Origin: Psychroserpens sp. Hel_I_66
GTDB lineage: Bacteria; Bacteroidota; Bacteroidia; Flavobacteriales; Flavobacteriaceae
NCBI RefSeq assembly: GCF_000799465.1
Contig: NZ_JUGU01000001.1
Location: 3,554,501-3,618,500, forward strand
Length of the DNA: 64,000 nt
Direction: 5' to 3'
The translations under genes were made by a program, and so were the position numbers. Shown piece after piece: positions 8,689 through 16,177 of the stretch; within the stretch, counting starts at the first letter, position 1; each line of letters opens with the position of its first letter. The notes beneath the pieces are model-generated. The model worked only from the letters and a program-made list of their open reading frames with translations, was not told the origin of the DNA and did no database searches.

Positions 8689-10053
8689 ATGAAAAAGCGC
8701 ATGCTTGGTTTTTGGGAAATTTGGAACATGAGTTTCGGTTTCTTAGGGATTCAAATGGGTTTCGCCCTACAAAATGCTAACGCAAGTAGAATTTTACAAA
8801 TTTTTGGAGCCGATGTTCATGAACTTTCATGGTTCTGGTTAATTGCTCCATTCATGGGATTAATTGTACAACCTATAATTGGTCATTATAGTGATAACAC
8901 ATGGACTCGTTTTGGGAGAAGAAAGCCATTCTTTCTATTAGGTGCTGTTCTGGCATCTATAGGAATGGTACTCATACCTCAAGCAGATTTTATGATCGCT
9001 ATATTGCCAGCGCTTTGGGTTGGTGCAGGTATGTTAATGATAATGGATGCTTCATTTAACATTGCTATGGAGCCATTTAGAGCTCTCGTTGCAGATAATC
9101 TTGCAGACGAACAAACCACAAAAGGATTTAGTATTCAAACAGCTCTAATAGGGATTGGAGCAGTGATTGGATCATGGTTGCCATGGGTTTTAACGAATTG
9201 GTTTGGGGTTGCTAAGATTTCTGCGGAAGGTACAGTGCCAGATAATTTGTTATGGTCTTTTATTATTGGGGCAATAGTATTAGTTGGTTCAATTTTAGTA
9301 ACCATTTTTACAACAAAAGAATACTCTCCGGAAGAATTAGCAAAATTTGATGATGAAGCAGCACATCTAGAAGCGATCAAAGTAGAAGGTGAACAACCTA
9401 AAGCAAAACTCACAGATATTTTTGAAGATTTTAGAAAAATGCCAGAAACCATGAGGCAATTGAGCTGGGTACAGTTCTTTTCTTGGTTTGCGCTTTTTGG
9501 TATGTGGGTTTTTGCAGTTCCAGCAATTGCTCAGCATATTTATGGACTTCCTCACGAAGATTCAAGTAGCGAAATGTATCAAGAAGCAGGTAATTGGGTA
9601 GGGATACTTTTCGGTATATATAATGGTATTTCAGCAATATTCGCGTTTTTACTACCTATAATTGCTAAAAAAATTAGCAGAAAAAAAACACATGCCTATT
9701 CATTATTTGCAGGAGGAATTGGTTTAATTTTAATTTATTTCATGCCAAATCCAAATTGGTTAATTCTGCCAATGATATTTATTGGAATTGCTTGGGCAAG
9801 TATATTATCTATGCCATATGCAATGCTCGCAGGAACAATATCTCCAAAAAAAATGGGGGTTTATATGGGAATTTTTAATTTCTTTATTGTTATTCCACAA
9901 ATTATCAACGGAATAATTGGCGGTCCATTGGTGAAGTATGCTTACGATAACCAAGCCATTTTTGCCATAATAGTAAGCGGGATAAGTTTTATTATAGCAG
10001 GGCTTTTATCATTTAAAATAAAAGACAAATTAGATTTTAAAAACAATGACTAA
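8689..10053 (+). CDS. MFS/GPH-type sugar:cation symporter (maltose uptake)
   Basis: This is a 454-residue inner-membrane transporter with about 12 hydrophobic segments. The N-terminal region (FWEIWNMSFGFLGIQMGFAL) and the loop DNTWTRFGRRKPF between helices 2 and 3 are typical of the glycoside-pentoside-hexuronide/SLC45-like group of the major facilitator superfamily, which carries sucrose or maltose. A cytoplasmic loop lies at about residues 205-255. It overlaps the beta-phosphoglucomutase gene by 8 bp and shares a block with GH65 maltose phosphorylase, so maltose entering the cytoplasm is the most likely substrate. Direct substrate assignment from sequence is not possible. Confidence 0.85.
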   Translation: MKKRMLGFWEIWNMSFGFLGIQMGFALQNANASRILQIFGADVHELSWFWLIAPFMGLIVQPIIGHYSDNTWTRFGRRKPFFLLGAVLASIGMVLIPQADFMIAILPALWVGAGMLMIMDASFNIAMEPFRALVADNLADEQTTKGFSIQTALIGIGAVIGSWLPWVLTNWFGVAKISAEGTVPDNLLWSFIIGAIVLVGSILVTIFTTKEYSPEELAKFDDEAAHLEAIKVEGEQPKAKLTDIFEDFRKMPETMRQLSWVQFFSWFALFGMWVFAVPAIAQHIYGLPHEDSSSEMYQEAGNWVGILFGIYNGISAIFAFLLPIIAKKISRKKTHAYSLFAGGIGLILIYFMPNPNWLILPMIFIGIAWASILSMPYAMLAGTISPKKMGVYMGIFNFFIVIPQIINGIIGGPLVKYAYDNQAIFAIIVSGISFIIAGLLSFKIKDKLDFKNND

Positions 10054-10741
10054 AAAAGGATTTATATTTGATTTAGACGGTGTTATCGTAGACACAGCAA
10101 AATATCATTTTCTAGCTTGGAAAAAGCTAGCAAATGGTGTTGGTGTAGATTTTACCGAAATTCAAAACGAACAACTTAAAGGTGTTAGCAGACAAAAATC
10201 TCTAGAAAAAATACTCGAATGGGGAAATAAGACACTTTCCGAAGAAGAGTTCACCAAACTCATGGCTTTAAAAAATGAAGATTATTTAAGCTATGTTGAA
10301 CATATGAAAGAAGATGAAATTCTTGTTGATGTTCCTAAAGTATTAAATTATCTAATTAGTAAAAAACATCCTATTGCTTTAGGGTCTGCAAGTAAAAATG
10401 CAACTGCTATTCTTGATAAAGTCAACTTACTTCAAAAGTTTGATGCCATTGTAGATGGTAATGGAGTTAAAAAAGGAAAACCAAATCCAGAGGTATTTTT
10501 AAACGCTGCAAAATTACTTAATGTAAACCCAAACGAATGCATCGTTTTTGAAGATGCAAAAGCAGGAATCGAAGCTGCCAATGCAGCAAACATGATTTCA
10601 ATTGGGATTGGAGAGAAATCTGTGCTAAGTGATGCAGATTATGTATTTAAGGATTTTACTGAAATTTCTCTAGAATTCATAGACGATATCATATCAAACA
10701 AAATAAAAAAAGAAAAAACTAATTTATCAATCGATAAGTAA
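10046..10741 (+). CDS. pgmB: Beta-phosphoglucomutase (HAD superfamily)
   Basis: This 231-residue HAD phosphatase-like enzyme converts beta-glucose-1-phosphate to glucose-6-phosphate. Motif I is FDLDGVIVDT, with nucleophile Asp9 and acid/base Asp11. The cap domain includes LKGVSRQKSLE, which contributes substrate contacts in this family. Motif II is ALGSASKNA, and motifs III/IV fall in KKGKPNPEVF and VFEDAKAGIEAA. The ATG at 10046 lies inside the end of the transporter gene (8-bp overlap, translational coupling). GH65 follows 9 nt later; its phosphorolysis product is the substrate of this enzyme, which makes the assignment firm. Confidence 0.93.
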   Translation: MTKKGFIFDLDGVIVDTAKYHFLAWKKLANGVGVDFTEIQNEQLKGVSRQKSLEKILEWGNKTLSEEEFTKLMALKNEDYLSYVEHMKEDEILVDVPKVLNYLISKKHPIALGSASKNATAILDKVNLLQKFDAIVDGNGVKKGKPNPEVFLNAAKLLNVNPNECIVFEDAKAGIEAANAANMISIGIGEKSVLSDADYVFKDFTEISLEFIDDIISNKIKKEKTNLSIDK

Positions 10742-10750
10742 TATAAAGAG

Positions 10751-13057
10751 ATGAATCACAATTATATAAAACCAGATAATTGGTCAATCATAGAAGAAGG
10801 CTTTGATGCAGAACGTGTAAAATCCTCTGAAAGTTTAATGAGCATTGGTAATGGTGCCATGGGACAGCGTGCTAATTTTGAAGAGCACTACTCTGGCGAG
10901 ACTTTTCAGGGAAGTTACGTAGCAGGTGTATATTATCCAGATAAAACCAGAGTGGGTTGGTGGAAAAACGGTTATCCAGAATATTTCGCAAAAGTGTTGA
11001 ACGCTCCAAATTGGATTGGGATCAATGTATCTATTAACGGTGAACAACTGGATTTGGCAAAATGTAAAAGGGTAGATGATTTCCGCAGAGAACTCAATAT
11101 GAAAGAAGGTTGGCTCTCTAGAAGTTTTACTGCAACACTCCAAAATTCCATAGAAGTAAAAGTAGAAACCAAACGTTTTTTAAGTTTGGATTTTGATGAG
11201 GTTGGAGCAATACAATATAACGTGACACCTTTAAATAATGATGTTGAAATCAGTTTCACACCATATTTAGATAACGGTATCACAAATGAAGATACCAATT
11301 GGGACGATAAGTTTTGGGATGTTTTAAGCGTAAATAATGAAGACAATCAGGCGTTTATAGTTTCAAGAACAATGAAAACCCATTTTTATGTGTGTACGTC
11401 TATGCAAACTCACGTTTCATTAAATGGTAAAGTATTAGACCAAGAAAAAACAGTTAGTGATGCTATTGATAAAATCGAATTCATTTACAAAAATCAAGTA
11501 TCTAAAGGCGATACTATCACATTAACAAAATTTGGTGGTTACACTGCAGATCGTAATCATGATAAAAATAAATTGGTTGATGTAGCTAAAAAGACCTTGA
11601 ATAAAGTGTCTCAAATGGGATTTGATGCTTTATTAGAAACTCAAAAAGAAGCTTGGGCTAAAATTTGGGAAATGGCAGATATTTCTATTGAAGGCGATGT
11701 TGCAGCTCAACAAGGGATTCGTTTTAATATTTTTCATTTAAATCAGACGTACCTCGGAAAAGATACACGTCTAAACATTGGTCCAAAAGGATTTACAGGT
11801 GAGAAATACGGTGGAAGCACCTACTGGGATACTGAAGCCTATTGCATCCCTTTTTATATGGCAACCAAAGATCAAAATGTAGCGAAAAGCTTATTAGAAT
11901 ATCGTTACAACCATTTAGAGAAAGCTATTGAAAATGCTCAAAAATTAGGGTTTAACAATGGAGCAGCACTTTACCCAATGGTCACAATGAATGGTGAAGA
12001 ATGCCACAACGAATGGGAAATTACTTTTGAGGAAATACATAGAAATGGAGCTATTGCATTTGCCATTTACAATTACTTTAGATTTACTGGAGATTACAGC
12101 TATATCCCAGAAAAAGGATTGGAAGTATTGATTGGTATCGCTAGATTTTGGCACCAACGTGCAACGTTTTCTAAAGCTAAAAATAAATACGTTATTCTTG
12201 GTGTTACGGGTCCAAATGAATATGAAAACAATGTTAACAATAACTGGTACACAAACTATATAGCGCAATGGTGTATCAATTATGCGATTGACAACATTAA
12301 AAAAGTACAGGAAGGATTTTCAGAAGATTATAAAAGAATAAAAGGCAAGACAAAAATTACAGATAACGAACTTGATGCTTGGAAAAAAGTTGCAGATCAT
12401 ATGTACTTCCCGTTTTCCGAAGAAAAAAATATCTATTTACAGCAAGATGGTTTTTTGGATAAAGATTTGATTACCGTTGCAGATTTACCAAAAACCGAAA
12501 GACCGATCAATCAAAAATGGTCATGGGATCGTATTTTGCGTTCACCATACATCAAACAAGCAGATACACTGCAAGGGATGTACTTTTTTGAAGATCATTT
12601 TTCTACAGAAGAATTGGAGCGTCATTTCGACTTTTACGAACCTTTTACAGTCCATGAAAGTTCATTGTCACCTTGCGTACACAGTATCCAAGCTGCAAAG
12701 TTAGATAGAATGGAGCAGGCTTACGAGTTCTATTTACGAACATCTCGTTTGGATTTAGACGATTATAATAAAGAGGTTGAAGAAGGATTGCACATCACAT
12801 CTATGGCTGGTACTTGGATGAGTATCGTTGAAGGATTTGGAGGAATGCGTGTTAAGGACGACATGCTGTCTTTTGAACCAAAAATCCCAAAAGAGTGGGA
12901 TGCGTATTCATTTAAAATCAATTTTAGAAACCAAATATTGAAAATAAATGTCACCAAAAACGGAACTAAATTCCAATTAGATGGTGATGAACAAATTGAT
13001 ATTTTGGTAAAAGGTAAAAGAGTTACGATTAGTCCTAATAATTTAGTAACCGTATAA
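10751..13057 (+). CDS. GH65 maltose phosphorylase
   Basis: This 768-residue cytoplasmic enzyme splits maltose with inorganic phosphate into glucose and beta-glucose-1-phosphate. The N-terminal beta-sandwich (residues 1-270) begins with YIKPDNWSIIEEGFD and SLMSIGNGAMGQRANFEE. The (alpha/alpha)6 barrel contains the general acid Glu490 in TGPNEYENN, at nearly the same number as the catalytic Glu487 of the Lactobacillus brevis enzyme. The phosphate-loop region HESSLSPCVHS and the late segment EGLHITSMAGTW are also present. There is no signal peptide, consistent with action after symporter uptake. It sits directly after pgmB and ends just before a strong terminator, so lacI-transporter-pgmB-GH65 may be one transcript. 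Kojibiose or trehalose phosphorylase are related alternatives but fit the locus less well. Confidence 0.93.
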   Translation: MNHNYIKPDNWSIIEEGFDAERVKSSESLMSIGNGAMGQRANFEEHYSGETFQGSYVAGVYYPDKTRVGWWKNGYPEYFAKVLNAPNWIGINVSINGEQLDLAKCKRVDDFRRELNMKEGWLSRSFTATLQNSIEVKVETKRFLSLDFDEVGAIQYNVTPLNNDVEISFTPYLDNGITNEDTNWDDKFWDVLSVNNEDNQAFIVSRTMKTHFYVCTSMQTHVSLNGKVLDQEKTVSDAIDKIEFIYKNQVSKGDTITLTKFGGYTADRNHDKNKLVDVAKKTLNKVSQMGFDALLETQKEAWAKIWEMADISIEGDVAAQQGIRFNIFHLNQTYLGKDTRLNIGPKGFTGEKYGGSTYWDTEAYCIPFYMATKDQNVAKSLLEYRYNHLEKAIENAQKLGFNNGAALYPMVTMNGEECHNEWEITFEEIHRNGAIAFAIYNYFRFTGDYSYIPEKGLEVLIGIARFWHQRATFSKAKNKYVILGVTGPNEYENNVNNNWYTNYIAQWCINYAIDNIKKVQEGFSEDYKRIKGKTKITDNELDAWKKVADHMYFPFSEEKNIYLQQDGFLDKDLITVADLPKTERPINQKWSWDRILRSPYIKQADTLQGMYFFEDHFSTEELERHFDFYEPFTVHESSLSPCVHSIQAAKLDRMEQAYEFYLRTSRLDLDDYNKEVEEGLHITSMAGTWMSIVEGFGGMRVKDDMLSFEPKIPKEWDAYSFKINFRNQILKINVTKNGTKFQLDGDEQIDILVKGKRVTISPNNLVTV

Positions 13058-13067
13058 TATGTTATCC

Positions 13068-13102
13068 AATCTGCAAGGTCTAAAAACCTTGCAGATTTTT
13101 TT
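13068..13102 (+). terminator. Rho-independent terminator after GH65
   Basis: AATCTGCAAGG (13068-13078) and CCTTGCAGATT (13087-13097) form a perfect 11-bp stem with an 8-nt A-rich loop. A run of seven T follows (13096-13102). It divides the cytoplasmic genes from the run of exported hydrolase genes. Confidence 0.9.
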
Positions 13103-13160
13103 ATAGTACTTGAAATAATAAAGAAACTACTCAAGTCTTAATTTTTTAAAAACTAATATA

Positions 13161-15131
13161 ATGAACAGGCTATATTTCATATTTCTCTCATCTATACTAG
13201 TTTTAACTGTGTCCTGCAAAAATGAATCTTCAAAAGAAAAAGTTCAGGAGAAATCAGTAACAGAACTTATAGATCAAAACGATATAGAACGTATTGAGCC
13301 ACCAAATTGGTGGACCGGTTTTGAAAATGACAAACTTGAATTATTGGTGCACCATGATAACATTGGCGATTACGAACCAACAATAGATTATCAAGGTGTC
13401 GACATTAAAAAAGTAAGCAAAGCAGAACAAAGCAATAATTATCTTTTTATTGATCTCATTATTTCTGAAAGCGCTCAGCCAGGACAATTTAATATCACAT
13501 TTAAAAATAATCAGGGCGACAAACTTATTGATGTTTACGAACTTAAAAGTAGAGTTAAACCTGCTGAAGACTATATAGGTTTTGACAGTGGTGATGCTAT
13601 TTACTTGATCACTCCAGATCGTTTTGCAAATGCAAACACCAATAATGACACGCCTTTGTCTATGGAAGGTCAATCTGCTTTAAAAGAGATAACAGTCAAC
13701 AGAAAAAACGATTACGCAAGGCATGGTGGAGATATCGAGGGTATTACAAATCACCTAGATTATATCCACGATTTAGGTTTTACCGCTATTTGGCCACAAC
13801 CCTTGTTAACAAATGACATGAAAAAAGGGTCTTATCATGGCTATGCTATTACAGACTTATACCAAATAGATCCGCGTTTTGGAACTTTAGAAGAGTACAA
13901 AGAATTGTCTAAAAAAGCTAAAGAAAAAGGCATGAAACTCATCATGGATCAAGTCGCAAATCATTCAGGGTTATACCATTGGTGGATGCAGGATTTACCT
14001 TTTAGTGATTGGGTGAATCTGCAAGAAAACTACGAGAAAAATATTGACAACTGGAACAACGATGTAACTATAAATTCAAACCATAGACGAAGCACAAATC
14101 AAGATATTTACGCTTCTCAGTTTGATAAAGATGGAAATTCCCAAGGTTGGTTCGTATCGACAATGCCAGATTTAAACCAAAAAAATCCTTTTTTAGCCAC
14201 ATATCTAATTCAAAATAGCATTTGGTGGATTGAAACAGCACAATTAGACGGGATTCGCCAAGATACTTACCCATATCCAGACAAAGATTTCATGAGCAAT
14301 TGGGCAGGAGCAATCATGACCGAATATCCAAATTTCAATATCGTTGGTGAGGAGTGGAGTCAAAATCCGTTATTAATTGGCTATTGGCAAGAAGGCGCAA
14401 ACAACAAAGATGGCTATGATTCTAATTTAAAGTCAACAATGGATTTTGCCATGCAAGCCAATGTGGTAAACGCACTAAATGAAGAAGAATCGTGGGATAA
14501 GGGTTTGGTGAAAATTTATGAGGGTCTCGCAAATGATTTCCATTACGCCAACCCAAAAAGCATCATGGTTTTTGAAGGCAACCACGATATGAGTCGCATC
14601 TTCACCCAATTAAATGGAGATATTACTAACACAAAAATGGCAATAGCAACCTATGCCATGTTGCCAAGGATTTTGCAAATGTATTATGGTACAGAGGTTT
14701 TGATGGACGATTTTGACAATCCTGGAGACCATGGTTTGATCCGTACAGATTATCCGGGAGGTTGGGAAGGCGATTCTAAAAATGCATTTACGGGTGAAGG
14801 GCTTTCTTCGGAAGAAAAAAATATGCAAACCTACGTAAGCAAAGTATTGAACTACAGAAAACACAGTAAAGCCATTCACGATGGGAAGACCGTTCACTTT
14901 GCACCTTTTATGGGAACCTATTTCTTATTTAGACAATCGGGTGACGAAACAGTAGTATTGATTTTAAATAAAAACGAAAAACCTATTACTGTAGATTTAA
15001 AGCGTTACGCGGAAATGGGCCTTAACGGGAAACCCCTTAAAAACATTATAACGGGTGATGATTTTACCTGGAATAACACTATAGAATTGAAAAATAAAGG
15101 CGTTACAATTTTAACAACAAAAACCGAATAA
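13161..15131 (+). CDS. GH13 lipoprotein, neopullulanase/cyclomaltodextrinase-like (SusA type)
   Basis: This is a 656-residue lipoprotein with lipobox Cys19 (LVLTVSC). Residues 35-130 form an N-terminal beta domain of the cyclomaltodextrinase/neopullulanase kind (PPNWWTGFENDKLELLVH). The barrel follows (IYLITPDRFANANTNND, RHGGDIEGI, YHGYAITDLYQIDPRFGT). All three catalytic acids are visible: Asp368 in IRQDTYPYPD, Glu397 in VGEEWSQ and Asp476 in GNHDMSR. The calcium/region I motif is MDQVANHSG. It probably cuts linear or cyclic maltooligosaccharides in the periplasm or at the membrane, as SusA does. It begins a series of closely spaced hydrolase genes; the esterase starts 3 nt after its stop codon. 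Confidence 0.92.
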   Translation: MNRLYFIFLSSILVLTVSCKNESSKEKVQEKSVTELIDQNDIERIEPPNWWTGFENDKLELLVHHDNIGDYEPTIDYQGVDIKKVSKAEQSNNYLFIDLIISESAQPGQFNITFKNNQGDKLIDVYELKSRVKPAEDYIGFDSGDAIYLITPDRFANANTNNDTPLSMEGQSALKEITVNRKNDYARHGGDIEGITNHLDYIHDLGFTAIWPQPLLTNDMKKGSYHGYAITDLYQIDPRFGTLEEYKELSKKAKEKGMKLIMDQVANHSGLYHWWMQDLPFSDWVNLQENYEKNIDNWNNDVTINSNHRRSTNQDIYASQFDKDGNSQGWFVSTMPDLNQKNPFLATYLIQNSIWWIETAQLDGIRQDTYPYPDKDFMSNWAGAIMTEYPNFNIVGEEWSQNPLLIGYWQEGANNKDGYDSNLKSTMDFAMQANVVNALNEEESWDKGLVKIYEGLANDFHYANPKSIMVFEGNHDMSRIFTQLNGDITNTKMAIATYAMLPRILQMYYGTEVLMDDFDNPGDHGLIRTDYPGGWEGDSKNAFTGEGLSSEEKNMQTYVSKVLNYRKHSKAIHDGKTVHFAPFMGTYFLFRQSGDETVVLILNKNEKPITVDLKRYAEMGLNGKPLKNIITGDDFTWNNTIELKNKGVTILTTKTE

Positions 15132-15134
15132 CAA

Positions 15135-16094
15135 ATGAGATTATTTTGCACGATATTAGTTTTGACGCTCTGTTTTTCTAAAATAGAGGGACAAAATGCT
15201 ACGGTTTCTGAACGAATAATTTGTTCTAAAATAGTAAAAGATGCCGAGTTGTATGCTGGAACACTGCATCGTATAGATAGTTTTCCATCTAAAAATATAA
15301 AGCCAAGACCTGTAGATATTTGGTTGCCCGAAGATTATTCCAAAGAAAAAAAATATGCAGTATTGTACATGCACGATGGTCAAAACTTATTTGATTCTAC
15401 CACAACATGGAATAAACAAGAATGGAAAGTAGACGAATGGGCAACAAAATTAATGCGAGATAATAAAGTACGTGATTTTATTGTGGTTGGAGTTCATAAC
15501 ATACCGCAAATACGTTGGCAAGATTTATTTCCGCAGAAAGCGTTAGAGAATATAAACCCTAAGATCAAAGACTCTCTTTTTGACGTAGCAAAGAAAAATA
15601 ATTTTAATGTAGAATTCAATGGCGATAATTACCTCAAATTTATGGTTGATGAGCTAAAGAAAGTTATTGATAATGTATTTTCAACGCATCAAGATAGAGA
15701 AAACACCTTTGTTGCAGGTTCAAGCATGGGAGGATTGATGTCTATGTATGCCATTAGTGAATATCCTGGCGTTTTTGGAGGTGCAGCATGTCTATCTACG
15801 CATTGGGTTGGTGGTATGCCAATGGAAAACAACCCATATCCAGAAGCGATTTTTGAGTATATGGAAGCGAATTTACCAAAGGCAGAACACCATAAATTGT
15901 ATTTTGACTATGGCAATAAAACATTAGATCAACATTACCCAAAATTTGCACCTCGAGTAGATGCGATATTAAGAGATAAAGGTTATACAGATAAAGATTT
16001 TAAAAACTTATTCTTTGAAGGAACAGACCATTCAGAAAATTCTTGGAACCAACGATTTGACCAACCCTTAATTTTCCTTTTAGGAATTGAATAG
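15135..16094 (+). CDS. Secreted esterase-D/enterochelin-esterase-like alpha/beta hydrolase
   Basis: This 319-residue protein has a signal peptide (MRLFCTILVLTLCFSKIEGQ). The alpha/beta-hydrolase core contains VDIWLPEDYSKEKKYAVLYM, the oxyanion segment HDGQNLFD, the nucleophile elbow GSSMGG and a late His in FEGTDHSEN, matching the esterase-D (CE1-like) family. It lies 3 nt after the GH13 gene and inside the starch PUL, so it probably acts on acyl groups or on a bound ester of the glucan or its break-down products. The actual substrate is unknown; small-ester hydrolysis or a role unrelated to starch remain possible. Confidence 0.8.
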   Translation: MRLFCTILVLTLCFSKIEGQNATVSERIICSKIVKDAELYAGTLHRIDSFPSKNIKPRPVDIWLPEDYSKEKKYAVLYMHDGQNLFDSTTTWNKQEWKVDEWATKLMRDNKVRDFIVVGVHNIPQIRWQDLFPQKALENINPKIKDSLFDVAKKNNFNVEFNGDNYLKFMVDELKKVIDNVFSTHQDRENTFVAGSSMGGLMSMYAISEYPGVFGGAACLSTHWVGGMPMENNPYPEAIFEYMEANLPKAEHHKLYFDYGNKTLDQHYPKFAPRVDAILRDKGYTDKDFKNLFFEGTDHSENSWNQRFDQPLIFLLGIE

Positions 16095-16095
16095 C

Positions 16096-16122
16096 TCGTC
16101 ATTCTGAACTTGTTTCAGAATC
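16096..16122. repeat. REP-like palindromic element, half copy
   Basis: This 27-bp segment contains CATTCTGAACTTGTTTCAG, with near-symmetric arms TTCTGAA/TTCAGAA. It matches 61797-61823 at all but one position. It lies between the esterase and GH31 genes, followed by an imperfect stem from CCTGCAAAG to CCTGTAGG (16149-16175). It looks like a dispersed flavobacterial REP-type element. Confidence 0.7.
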
Positions 16123-16177
16123 ACACAACAAATAAAGAAATTAAAATGTCCTGCAAAGTTGTTAAAACCCTGTAGGT

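Noticed and set aside
13108..13137. ACTTGA/TCAAGT inverted repeat before the SusA-like gene as an operator
   Set aside because: Only 6-bp arms with a wide gap; such pairs occur by chance in AT-rich spacers.
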